A stretch of 64,000 bases of DNA, from the NCBI GenBank assembly GCA_036874045.1, contig CM072341.1, positions 10,056,501-10,120,500 of the forward strand, written 5' to 3'. The DNA comes from Cymodocea nodosa. Taxonomy: Eukaryota > Streptophyta > Magnoliopsida > Alismatales > Cymodoceaceae. The translations under genes and the position numbers were made by a program. Of this stretch, positions 10,877-21,609 are shown piece after piece (within the stretch, counting starts at the first letter, position 1; each line of letters opens with the position of its first letter). Below the pieces are notes generated by a model. It was not told the DNA's origin. It saw only the letters and a list, made by a program, of their open reading frames with translations, and did not search any database.

Positions 10877-12019
10877 ATTGTATTGTTCATCTACTTGTGT
10901 AAAATTATATGAAATTGTATGATGTACTTGTAATGTAATTGATTCATATTAATGAATATAATTTTTCAGATGCAATTTTCATATGTGTTTTGAATGTGAA
11001 ATGAATGGAAATTATTGAATATTATGTTATTGTGAAACTTTATGAATGAATATGTAACAGATTTACAATTTACTGAATGACAGGATAACTGCTTAAAAAT
11101 TTCTGCATGTTATAAGGTAAAATGTAAATTCTGCATAATATAAAATGACCTGCAATTTAAATCTTTATATAATGTTCAGATTTAAATGTATTTTAATCAA
11201 AATGAGGCATTAATGACAAAGATTTAACTTTATTACAGTTAGCAGAATGACAAAGAAAAATAAAAATAAAAAAAAAACAGAATAGAAAACTTACGAGAGT
11301 GAAACTTAGAAGTTGCTAAGTGTTAACTCAACGAAGTAAGTCCGTTGAGTTAACCGTAACTCCACGAGGTCAGTAATATAATATAAGGTCACTCCGTTGA
11401 GTTATCTGTAACTCAACGAAGTTAGTCCATGGAGTTAGCAACAGTAACCGACTGTGTTCTGTTGAGTAATCTGTAACTCAACGAGGTTAGTTCATGGATT
11501 AAGTAGAACGGTTATTCTTTTAACCACAAACGAAACTTCGTCGGTTTAGCGGTTACCAAAATTTGAAATTAGTAGTGGTACACGTACCCATTAAAACAAG
11601 AACCACGATGCATGTTGCAAGACACGTTCTTGCAACGAGATTTATTCACTTTAGGGATGCGCAGTATATATATGAAATAGAATGTTTTTTACGAGTTACC
11701 AGCACTTTTAAGAGAAAGGAGAAAGCGTTGGAGAAACTGGAAGGAGAAGCAGCTAATTCAACCTTCATCCGACAACAAATATTTATAGAATGGAAAGCTT
11801 CAGACTGGTATGTAATTAATCTTCTGTTATTTATTTATGAGCACATGGACTCATTCTCTAAGCACTAAACGATTAGTAAGAACACCTATCCAGGAATTTT
11901 CATTGCAAACACCTATCCAGGAATTTTCATTGCAGAGGGGTACTGAAAAATTTTCTAAACTAAACTTTAATGAAATTCTTTGGGGTGTAGCTAACCTTTC
12001 TTTAAAAGAGAATGTAGAG
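10877..12019 (+). other. Gyp-1 spacer before the displaced gag, with palindrome array and possible promoter
   Basis: It holds AT-rich sequence to 11280, then an AACTCAACG/CGTTGAGTT palindrome cluster (11320-11492), a TATATATA at 11668-11675 and a possible splice donor (CTG/GTATGT) near 11807. The gag frame is open from 11837, but its N-terminal extension contains a duplicated 24-base segment (11882-11929) and resembles no gag; I place the start at 12020. Confidence 0.55.
11320..11492 (+). repeat. AACTCAACG palindrome cluster in Gyp-1
   Basis: Three successive imperfect palindromes, each AACTCAACGA, a short centre, then TCCGTTGAGTTA or a variant, separated by about 50 bases. A diverged copy of the same cluster is in Gyp-2 at 32842-33012. 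Confidence 0.75.
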
Positions 12020-13203
12020 ATGGCTGCTCCAGTAGAAAAACCATTAGGAGAGATTCTATATCCTGAATTAATTGATGAACTTTCATGTATTCGACTGCCA
12101 AACTTTGAGGGAGATAGGTTTGAACTGAAATCTAATTATATTAGTCAATTTCCACATTTTCATGGATTAGAAAGAGAGGATGCCTATTATTTTCTTAGAG
12201 AATTTAACGAAGTTTGTCAAATGATGAGAATGCCGAACATAGGTATAGATGCTATTAAACTTAGATATATCCCTTTTGCTTTAAAAGATACAGCTAAGAG
12301 ATGGTTATATACTCTATTGCCTGATTCAATTTCTACATGGACTGAATTTTGCTCTGTTTTTCTGGAAAAATACTATCCAACACATCAAATGATTAAAAAG
12401 AAGAAAGAAATATTAATGTGTAGCCAAAAACAGGGTGAATCATTCTGGAAATATTTTGAAAGATTTAAAGATTTACTAACTCAATGTCCACATCATGCAA
12501 TGAGTAAAGCACAATTAATAGGCATAATTTATGAAGGCATAGATGTTTCAATGAAATCTTTATTAGAATCTACTTGTCAAAATGGATTTTTAAAATTATG
12601 TAGTGAAGAAGCATGGGCATATTTAGAAAATTTTGCAAAAAGAACTACACAGTGGGAAAATTCGGCTGAAGCTATTGTAGATAAAAGATTATTGCCAAGA
12701 GGAATGCATGAAATAGATTCCAATACTATGCTTGAGGTGAAATTAAATGAATTAACAAAGAAAATAGAAGAGTTATCATTAAATCAAAAGCTAGCAGAAA
12801 AGAATACAAACATAAATGACTTAGATATTATTTATGCTAGAAACCAGAGAGATAACTTGGGAAATTATTAGAATCCTAATTGGAGAAATCACCTGAATTT
12901 ATCTTGGAGAAACAACAATTTCTAGGGAGGAGAAAATATAAATGAGAAGAACATAAGTTATGAAGTATTAATTGAACAAGGAGCTAGAATAGAGAAATTA
13001 GAAAAGATAATCCAACAAGTAAATAATCGTCTAGAATTTATATTTGGAAATGTTGTAAATCAAAATCAGAATAGAAATATACCACTTAGAAGGAACCAAT
13101 GGAAGTTAGACCTACTGGAGGATTGCCAATACAAGCTATACCTAATCCTATCAATAGAATGGTTAATGAAATTGATACCTCTTCTGGGAGGGCAGCTGAA
13201 TGA
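12020..13203 (+). pseudogene. gag: Gyp-1 gag capsid-type ORF, located behind pol and without zinc knuckle
   Basis: The ATG at 12020 (MAAPVEKPLGEILYPEL) corresponds to the usual MADQ start of plant gypsy gag. The retrotransposon gag domain follows: FELKSNYISQFPHFHG, EDAYYFLREFNEVCQMM, LKDTAKRWLYTLLP, WTEFCSVFLEKYYP, GESFWKYFERFKDLL. Relatives place a CCHC knuckle between the coiled-coil segment (LTKKIEELSLNQ) and the NPNWRNHPN motif; here that interval has no cysteines. Lesions are a TAG at 12869 (TAT in Gyp-2), a second stop near 12925 and a frameshift near 13110; the ancestral end is SSGRAAE plus TGA at 13201. It lies 3.8 kb behind integrase, in sense orientation. Confidence 0.85.
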
Positions 13204-13228
13204 AGCAGCATATCTGAAGCAACTATCT

Positions 13229-13389
13229 GTATGTATATATGTTTTTATTTTTATTTTAAGTTAATAGTATCGTAAAGTTCATTTTTAACTCAACGAACTT
13301 AGTCCGTTGAGTTATACCTTAACTCCACGAGGGTGTGCAATAGTTATGTTAATTTTTTTCTTTGCTAAATTTTTGTTTTTATTTTACAG
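13229..13389 (+). other. Intron-like leader of the Gyp-1 F-box gene
   Basis: A GT at 13229 in the context CTATCT/GTATGT and an AG at 13389 behind a T-rich tract (TTTTTATTTTACAG) delimit 161 bases, ending 9 bases before the F-box ATG. Gyp-2 keeps the equivalent sites at 34721 and 34876 (156 bases). A 27-bp palindrome of the AACTCAACG type lies inside. Splicing is inferred from the motifs only. Confidence 0.4.
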
Positions 13390-13398
13390 AATCGACAA

Positions 13399-14538
13399 AT
13401 GGAATTAATGCAATTACCGTTGGATGCACAAAGGGAAATACTAAGTAACTTCTCAACTAAAGATCTGTGCTGGATGTGTTGTGTATCAAAGAAAATTAAA
13501 GACTGTATTGAAGAAAAATATTTTCAGGGACTACAAGCTGCAAAAATGACTAAGATTAGAGATGGATTCATATGGAGGTCATTTAATCGTAGTTCAAATA
13601 CCCATGAATATCTAGCTATGGAAGAAACTACTGGAATTCCAACTAATGCATTAGAAGGAATGAGTCATATTATGGGGATAGATGAAGGATTAATCATATA
13701 CAAGACAAGACCAAGGTATGCAAGTTTATCATTACCTGAGATTTTGATAAGAAATCCTATAACAGGAGAAGAATGTAATATAGTAAGACCTAATATATCT
13801 GAAGCACCAACTGAAAATTGTGGGTCAGCTTTAATATTTTCTAATAAAAATTCTACAATTCCTGAAAATTTATATTATTGGAGACCTACAGGAAATTGGG
13901 ATGAAGATTTACGCTTAAGTGTGTATAATTTTCTAAACAGATCTTGGAATGAAAACATTATAATATATCTAGGACAGAAATCATTAATTAACCAAACACA
14001 TGTCATACTTGATGGTTATATTTATTTAGTCACGGAGATATCAATAGCAAATAAATCTGATTTATACATAGTGAGCATAGACAGTTATGATGATTATATA
14101 GAAATTTTACCTGTCCCGAGTGAAATAGCTAAACCACCATCTGAAAAATTTAATAAAATTCAAATAGGAATGTGGTATAATGAAAAAGATGATCCTACTT
14201 TATGTCTGATAAGATGGTGGGATGAACTGATGAAATTTCAAATATGGATTATGGAAGACATGAATGAATGGAAGTGGGAAGAGGAGTATATTGAAATAGA
14301 TGTAGAAATAAAAACTGCTACATTACCTTGGAACCAAAAAGGATCCCTTTTTGCATTACATATCATTAATGGTGATACACTCGTATTTGGAATTTATAAT
14401 ATATTGCATGTTTACAAATTAAAAAGGACCAAGAACTGCATTAAAACAGAATTAATAGCAAGAAGAACTATGCCTAAAAAGTTTGCTTGGACTGATACAT
14501 TTATTCCATTTGTTTCTACTTTTCAATCATGTTCTTAA
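13399..14538 (+). CDS. F-box protein gene carried by Gyp-1
   Basis: 379 codons with no lesion, ATG at 13399. The F-box spans about residues 4-40: LPLDAQREILSNFSTKDLCW followed by MCCVSKKIKDCI, with the usual Leu-Pro, Ile-Leu, Leu and Val-Ser-Lys positions. The C-terminal half looks like an F-box-associated (FBA) beta-propeller: RNPITGEE, GYIYLV, LYIVSIDSYDDYIEILPVP, KIQIGMWYN, FQIWIMEDMNEWKWEEEY and HVYKLKRTKN. F-box proteins recruit substrates to SCF ubiquitin ligases through SKP1; that role here is inferred. It lies between gag and the 3' LTR in sense, where plant elements may carry an envelope-like gene. No signal peptide or membrane segment is seen. A second copy is at 34895. Confidence 0.82.
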   Translation: MELMQLPLDAQREILSNFSTKDLCWMCCVSKKIKDCIEEKYFQGLQAAKMTKIRDGFIWRSFNRSSNTHEYLAMEETTGIPTNALEGMSHIMGIDEGLIIYKTRPRYASLSLPEILIRNPITGEECNIVRPNISEAPTENCGSALIFSNKNSTIPENLYYWRPTGNWDEDLRLSVYNFLNRSWNENIIIYLGQKSLINQTHVILDGYIYLVTEISIANKSDLYIVSIDSYDDYIEILPVPSEIAKPPSEKFNKIQIGMWYNEKDDPTLCLIRWWDELMKFQIWIMEDMNEWKWEEEYIEIDVEIKTATLPWNQKGSLFALHIINGDTLVFGIYNILHVYKLKRTKNCIKTELIARRTMPKKFAWTDTFIPFVSTFQSCS

Positions 14539-16268
14539 GCTGTGATTTTGTGTGTTTAATGTTGTGTATTCTGCATTTATTTTTTTTTTTTAAAAAAAAA
14601 AAAAACAAACAAACAAACAAAACAAAATATCAATCCAGTTTGTTGGTATCTGTTTTGGGAAACCAATTGGCTTGCTTGTGAGCCACCAAAGGCATAGAAG
14701 CCTAGGTTCCACGCAAGACACTGATTTATTAATACTTGTTAAATGTTATTTTGTTTTATATTCTGTGTTTATCTGGGAATGAACAGTTTTTCAGAATCAA
14801 AAATCAGAATATGCAAAAAGAGATACAAATGGAACAAGGTATGTAACCAATTACTTATCCTGAATTTTAAATCAAACAAAACTTTATTCATGTCTGCTAC
14901 AATTACTGTACTTATTGTCAAATCTTTTACATTGAGGACAATGCAAAATGTAGGTATGGGGGGGAGGTAATTAAAGTAACAGCCATGCAAGTTTGTTAAT
15001 TAAAAGAATTAAAATGGTACTGCAAAGTTTTGAGGAAATTGAAAATTTTTATGAACTTGCTGTAACTATCCGATAATTGAGACTATAAAATTTTTATAAA
15101 CTGCTTGAATGTTATATTTAGAAGGCTATAGAAGATGCTATAGAATTTATTATTTATGTAAATCTAGATATAGTATCTTATGATTTTTCTGAATTTCATG
15201 AGTTTAACAGTTTCACGATTTTAAAATGAAATCAGAATATTTAATGCTTAATCAGAAAATTATCTGAAGTCCTGAAGGAGCTGAGATGTGAATTCTAGAT
15301 TAAATGAAACACATATGATGAAAGATACATTTACTTTGACTGATTGAACTTGTAGAATGATTTATGTGTAGATCTTATTAAACTACAGATAAAGTATGAA
15401 CTTATTGTTATGGATTCATATCTTTAGTAAATGATAGAAGTAGGATTATATGAGATTGGTGTTTTACTGCATCTGTATTAATGAAATACGTGCATATACA
15501 GTATGTGATTAATGCTTTGTTTTGTGTGTGCATTTATTTAAAAAAAAAAAAAACCTTAAGAGTTTATTGACTTGTTTGATCACGAGCCTTTTGTACTTGA
15601 GCAGATAGGTATGTAAGGATTGTTGACTTGAAAAAGGACTCTGAAAATCTGGCAACCTAAGATCTTGATCAGATCTGGGATTCTTGATTGAAAGCTCGTT
15701 ACATGGGTACATTAGAAAGCTCTTGTATGATTCAAGCTTGTCAAATTAACTTTTAAAGTTCAAAAAAAAATATATATATATATACTGTTCTGAAAAGATA
15801 CAAGTGTTTTGTGAAATACAGATATCTTATGAATCGAGTATATTTTCTGTTATCTAGAATTGCTGAAATATGAATTTGGAATTGACTTTTGAAGTTGTTT
15901 AATGGAAATACAATTCTTTATTCTACTTGTATTAATCAGATTGAATTGGATTGTACTTTGATTCGTATGTTGTTGAAATTTCTTCTAGAAAAACTTATTG
16001 GAAAATTCAGGATTACAGATGATGAAAAGAAGAACAAACGATAATATAATTAACACCTATATGAAGATGATATACTTTGTATGTAATTTACATATATTCT
16101 AAATATCTTTGTAGGTTGATTACTGAAACATACAGAATATATGTTTATGCTAAACAGAAGAAAAAAAAAAAAACAAAAGGGGGAGAATTAATTCTAGCAA
16201 TTTTTGAAAGACCAATTAATTAAATCTTAGTTTGCTAAGGGACTAGCAAAATTTAGGTATGGGGGAAG
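14539..16268 (+). other. Gyp-1 3' noncoding region with three polypurine-tract motifs, homologous to copia
   Basis: No gene. A GAGGACAATG...TATGGGGGGGAGG motif at 14934-14968 resembles the stretch found before the 3' end in Athila-type elements. From about 15100 to 16130 the sequence aligns with the Cop-1 3' region at 20140-21085, best at 15561-15756 against 20529-20727. A second purine tract (AAAAGGGGGAGAA, 16175-16187) is of the Sirevirus type. The tract that abuts the LTR is GGTATGGGGGAAG, 16256-16268. TA and A runs occur at 14580-14625, 15540-15553 and 15767-15784. Confidence 0.75.
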
Positions 16269-18122
16269 TATTTAGAATGAAAAAGTGCATATTATTAACG
16301 GTTAAATGATGGTTAATTGCATAATATTTAGCTTATCATATGAGAATTAAGCCATTATGTTATAATTGCACTGTTATATGCTTTAATTGAAGAATCTGCT
16401 TAATTTTAGGGAATTAATGTTAATTTAGCACATTTATGAACTGTCGGTAAATTGCAGGCTATGAAATTCTTAAGTATTCGAAAATGCATCTGAGCATCGG
16501 ATAGTTATACCTGTAACTCTCCGGAATGTTATTTTATGTTTAAACTGCTGTTGACACGTGTTGAGAGCTGGTAGATTTACTTACGTTATAACTCGTTAAG
16601 TTAGTATAACTGCACGCGTTGAGTTACTTGAAAATACACTAAGGCAACACGTTAGGTTAGCGTTATAAACTTAAGTTGTTATTTTTACACGTGTTTTATA
16701 GTTAAATCAACGAAGGAAGTCCGTTGAGTTATCTGTAACTCCACGGACTATATATTTTCTAATATGCCACTGTAGTAGTTGTAGGAACAGATAGTTGGAA
16801 GGAAAAACCACGTTTGCACGTATCACGCAAGAATTCAATCGCGTAGAGAGAAAGAAATCATCGCCGTTGATCTGAAGGAAGGAAATCCAACTGACCATTC
16901 AAGCAGAAGCAATTACCACTGAAGAAATATAAAAGAAAAGAAGAAAAAAAAGAAAGTGTGTGATCGATGGACGGCTAGTGTATACAGAGGAGGAGCACCA
17001 AGCTTTCTATAGACAATATCGGCGATTCTCCGAAGTATCACACCAACCATCGTATCACCACCATAATCACCAATCATCGGAGGTCTGTGAGGATACTTGC
17101 CTGATGTCGGGTCGATTCCGAGCCAAACATAGTGCTTGACAACCACTGTGAGGAGTGATCGCATCGCGGGAAGGGAAGACATTTTCACCAAGCGCCGACT
17201 CATATTTCAGGAGATCGTAAAGCTTTTAGCCTTGGCTTCGGGTTGATGCCTGTATGTTGAAGAGGAGATCATCTTGCAATTCTGGACTCACGATTCTATA
17301 AGGAGAGGAGACAGAATTGTAAGTGGTTCAATTTTCAGTGGTGTAATCGCATTGCAAGTAGTGTCGGAAGTATTTACTATCAAGTGAAATTACTTTACAT
17401 TTCACCTTTCGCCCATCACATCAAAACAAAAATACCAAAAACTATTTATCTTTGTTTGTATGTTGTATTTGAGTGTTGTATTGTTTGTGTTGTATCGTTA
17501 CTAATGTTATCTGTATCAATTTTATGATTGTTTTATGTTAGTTTTAATTTTACAGTTTACTAAAATTGGTTCGTACAAAACAACTTAAAGATTTTAATGG
17601 TTACTATTTGAATCATCTGAACGTTAGTATTGCATAATGATAAATCCAATGTTAACTAGCATTAAAAAGTTTAATTGATGTTATTTACAATCTGTGGAAT
17701 CGCCCAATGGTTGGTCGAATTCCTCTGTAATTAGCAGTATTATAAAGAAGAGACAGGCTTGTGGAGTTAACTTAAGTCCAAGAGGATAGTCAGTTGAGTT
17801 ATCAATAACTCAACGAACTTAGTTCGTTGAGTTAACTGTAACTCAACAGAGTGCTTATTGAATATAAATTTGAATTGTTCACAATCAAACATTTCTTAAA
17901 TTCGTCAGTAATTCCCTATGGGATCGACCTGTGCTTGCACACTGATACAATAGACACTGTGCACTTGCAGTTAAAGTACAAATTGGAATTAATATCTAAA
18001 TTGTATTAAAGGTTGTTTGTTTACTTCTAAAAGAAAGAATAGGCATAAAGATAAATTAACTAAGTAAAAATAGAAGTAACAAATCCAAGTCTTTCTAATG
18101 TAGTGTTGGGAAGACGTGAACA
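16269..18122 (+). repeat. Gyp-1 3' LTR
   Basis: It starts TATTTAGAATG (the expected TG has become TA) right after the polypurine tract, and ends GTGAACA before the AGAGT duplication. The length is 1854 bp. It contains a palindrome block at 17783-17848 that is mostly missing from the 5' LTR. Confidence 0.93.
17807..17833 (+). repeat. Perfect 27-bp palindrome in the Gyp-1 3' LTR
   Basis: AACTCAACGAACT, a single T, then AGTTCGTTGAGTT: the 13-base arms are exact reverse complements. It is the cleanest member of a motif family seen more than a dozen times in the window. Confidence 0.9.
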
Positions 18123-18127
18123 AGAGT
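18123..18127. repeat. Target site duplication of Gyp-1, right copy
   Basis: AGAGT, the partner of 1606-1610. Cop-1 coding sequence resumes directly after it. Confidence 0.93.
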
Positions 18128-20021
18128 ATATAACAAGACTTCTAGAACTATTGAAGAAACCCTCGATGTAAGCTTCAATGAAAATTCTTTTAGAGAATCT
18201 CAATCTAAAGCTGATAATGATGATATGATCAATCTTCCAAAAGAGTTAGAGATCAATAGAGAGATTGATGATTTATCTGAGAAAATCAAAAATATGAACT
18301 TAAATGATCAAACTAATGATGAAAGTGATGGACTTTCAGATGTTGATGAGAATATTAAGGAAAATCAGAGAAATTGGCGTTATTCTTCATCACATCCCAT
18401 TACTCAAGTCATTGGTAATATTAATGAGGGAGTTAAAACTAGAGCTTTAGTAAATTTAAATAGTATGTGTATGTTTGTTTCTATGATGGAACCAAGGAAT
18501 ATCGAAGAAGCATTATCTGATGAAAATTGGATAGTGGCAATGCAAGAAGAACTAAATCAATTCATCAGAAATGATGTTTTAGAATTAGTCTCTCCACTAG
18601 AAAATCAGTCCATAATCAGTACAAAGTGGATCTTTAGAAACAAAACTAACGAAACTAGTCAAGTTATAAGGAACAAAGCTAGATTAGTTGCACATGGGTA
18701 TACATAGGAAGAAGGACTAGATTATGATGAAACATTTGCTCCTGTGGCTATGTTAGAAAGTATTAGAATATTATTGGCCTATGCTTGTTATATGGATTTT
18801 AAATTATATCAAATGGATGTAAAAAGTTCATTTCTAAATGGTTTAATTAATGAAGAAGTCTATGTAAAACAACCACCTGGATTTGAAGATATTAAAAATC
18901 TTGACTTTGTGTATAAATTGAAGAAAGACTTATATGTTTTGAAGCAAGCACCTAGATCATGGTATGAAAGATTATCTACTTTTTTAATAGAAAAATGCTA
19001 TATCATGGGAAAAATGGATCATACTCTATTTATCAAGAGAGATGGTAAAGATTAGATTGTTGTTCAAATATACGTGGATGATATAATCTTTGGAGCAACC
19101 TCTGATAAGTTGATAAAAATATTCTCTAAAGAGATGACTAATCAGTTTGAAATGAGTATGATAGGAGAACTTTCATATTTTCTAGGAGTTCAAATTAAGC
19201 AAATGGATAAAGGTATATTTTTAAATCAGGAAAAATATGCAAATGAAATGCTTAAGAAATTTAATTTTAATGATACAAGGATTCGAGAAACTTCTATGAG
19301 TACTTCTTTAAAGTTAGATATTGATGACATAGGAAAATCAATAGATCAAAGAAAATACAGAAGTATGATTGATTCTTTACTTTATTTGGCTGCTAGTAGA
19401 CCTGATATTATGTTTGCGATGTGTGTTTGTGCTAGATTTCAATCTAATCCTAAAGAATCACACTCAATTGCAGTTAAAAGAATATTTTGATATATACAAG
19501 GAACTAAAAATTTCGGACTGCATTATTCTAAGGATAGTTTAATAGATCTTATAGGATATACTGATGCTGATTATGTAGGATCTAAATCTGATAGAAAGAG
19601 TACTAGTGGCACATGTCAATTATTGGGAAATAATTTGGTGTCATGGTTTAGTAAAAAGCAAAACTGTGTAGCACTTTCTACTATTGAAGCTGAATATGTT
19701 GCTGCTGCACTGTGTTGCACTCAGATTCTGTGGATAAGGCAAACCTTAGAAGATTTTGGATTATCTTATGATACAACTGAGATTTATTGTGATAGTAATT
19801 CTGCAATAAATCTTTCCAAAAATCCTTTATTACATTCTAGAGCAAAGCATATAAAGGTTAGACATCATTTTCTAAGAGATAATGTAATTAAAGGAAAAAT
19901 TAAATTAGAATTTGTGTCTAGTAAAAATCAATTAGCTGATATATTTACAAAACCTCTAGACGAAAATACATTCTGCAACATTAGATTAAATTTGGGTATT
20001 TGTAGGCTATGTGATGTGTAA
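18128..20021 (+). pseudogene. Cop-1 reverse transcriptase and RNase H, continued after Gyp-1
   Basis: The integrase C-terminus resumes with KTSRTIEETLDVSF. RT follows: NWIVAMQEELNQF, KWIFRNK, YDETFAPVA, YQMDVKSSFLNG, the catalytic YVDD near 19071-19082, and GELSYFLGVQI. RNase H has YTDADYVGS, STIEAEYVAA and the C-terminal LADIFTKPLD. In-frame stops occur at 18705 (a Gln codon to TAG), 19053 and 19488 (a Trp codon to TGA); two of the three look like C-to-T type changes. It ends at TAA 20019. Domain content and order are those of a full copia pol. Confidence 0.9.
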
Positions 20022-21609
20022 AATGCTTAAACTCCACATAAAAAGATAAATAGTATTGATGATGTTGTTCACCTCATAGATATTATATACTTATCATAAA
20101 TATCTAAAGTAATATCAAAACTGCTGCTTAAGATACTATGTATTTATTGTAAAATCATAGTAGTATCTTATTGATTTTAAGTAGTTTATCAATTTTAATG
20201 GTTTTTACGATTTTAAGTGGAAGTGTAAATGAAAAACATTAAATACTTCTGACATTCTGAAATTTTGATTAAGTTTTTCCTTTGAATCAAGGAAAGTGCA
20301 TATGATCATGCATAAATTTGATTTAATTGATTAAACTTGTAGAATAAGTTATATGTAACTCATCTTAAACTGTTAATCAAAAGTATAAGCTTATTGAAAC
20401 TGATTCATATTCTCGGTACAATCATAGAAGTAAAAATTGTATGAGATTTGTGTTTTATTGCATCTGTATTAATGGAATACAAATATACTGTGCTTAAAAT
20501 AAAAAGTGCTTACAAAGTGAAAATCTTTGAGAGTTTATTGATCAGTTTGATCACAAGCCTTTTGTACTTGAGCAGATAGGTATGTAAGGATTGTTGTCCT
20601 GAAAAAGGATTCTTTAAATTTGGCAACCTAAGGTCCTGATCAGATATGGGATTGTTGACTGAAAGCTCATTACACAAGTACATTAGAAAGCTCTTGTATG
20701 ATTCAAGCTTTTCAAACTAACTTTTAAAGAAAATTATCAATATTTACTGTTTTGTAAAGAAAAAGTTTTTTCATTAATTACAGATATCTTTGAATTGAAT
20801 ATAGTTCTACCAATATGACTACTGATTTATTGAATCAACATTAGTACTTTTGAAAATGTTTATTTGAAATACATTCTTTTATTCTCCTTGAATTAATCAT
20901 ATTGAGTTCAAAGTTGTGTTTTGATTCATATATAGTAGGACTTGATTTTGGAAATCATTTTTAATGAAGTCAGAATAACGGAAGTTTCTGAAAAGAAAAT
21001 TTAAAAGTATAGTTATACTTAACATCTATTGTCACTACAAATATATTTTGTATTTTGATTGAATATATTTGAAGTATATTTGTAGGGGGAGGATTAACAA
21101 TGTCGAAAATAAATTAATATAATTCAAAATACAAATCTTGGTTACTCTGAATTAATGTCCTCTTAAAAGCTTGATGAAATAATTTACAAAGACAAAGAAA
21201 CTATTTTAGATTCAAAGGACAGGAATGTTAGAATAGTTTACAATGTTCTCAAGAAAATGATAAGGTTTAGCTATTATGATGTGTTCGGAACGTTTCAGTT
21301 GGAAGCATCCAAAAATTGTTTTAAGTGTACTTACTGGACATTATGTTAGATAAGGTAACGTGTAAAACTACCTCTAGATAGGGTTTTACTCGTTAGGTTA
21401 GTTAACTCAACGAGTTATACTTGAATATTTCAGGTACCTTGATTGAATAAACTTTATTCAATATTCATTAAATATCTAAACCCGACTTCTCTTCACGTTG
21501 AGTTATTCGCCTAAAACCCTATTTAAACACTTATTACACGGGCACTTAGGCTATTCGTAAACTTTGTCAAGAAAATCTTTCCCGCTTGTTGTTGTTACAA
21601 CCTGCGACA
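20022..21609 (+). other. Cop-1 noncoding region between RNase H and accessory ORF
   Basis: No gene. The stretch 20140-21085 is homologous to the gypsy 3' region (15100-16130), and 46910-47770 is the Cop-5 copy. A purine tract TAGGGGGAGG lies at 21085-21094. A palindrome motif is near 21396. A promoter-like stretch precedes the accessory ORF (21514-21528). Confidence 0.7.
21514..21528 (+). promoter_or_regulatory. Candidate internal promoter of the Cop-1 accessory ORF
   Basis: AAACCCTA (telo-box) overlaps TATTTAAAC, about 85-95 bases before the ATG at 21610. Cop-5 keeps both motifs before 48296. The function is inferred from motif and position. Confidence 0.4.

Larger units (their letters stand above)
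1611..18122 (+). mobile_element. Gyp-1: complete Ty3/gypsy element with pol-gag order and an F-box gene
   Basis: LTR 1611-3407, PBS 3415-3432, zinc-knuckle ORF, protease-RT-RNase H-integrase (gypsy order), accessory ORF, capsid-type gag, F-box ORF, polypurine tract 16256-16268, LTR 16269-18122, 5-bp target duplication. In the first 230 bases the two LTRs differ at about 7 positions, mostly transitions, so the insertion is fairly recent. Pol is open over 1223 codons and the F-box gene is open; the other ORFs each carry one to a few lesions. The size of about 16.5 kb and the tRNA-Asp primer fit the Athila/Tat side of plant gypsy elements, but the gene order does not. Confidence 0.92.

Noticed and set aside
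11563-11868. Open frame of 101 codons before gag, with a partial copy at 33080-33332
   Set aside because: The Gyp-2 copy is broken in more than one frame, no motif is present, and it overlaps a promoter and splice-like region.
13399-14538. F-box ORF as an envelope-like gene
   Set aside because: No signal peptide, transmembrane segment or glycosylation-rich ectodomain; the F-box and FBA-like motifs explain the sequence better.
14743-14970. Small open frames on both strands behind the F-box gene
   Set aside because: They lie in the polypurine and 3' noncoding region, are not kept in Gyp-2 and have no recognisable content.
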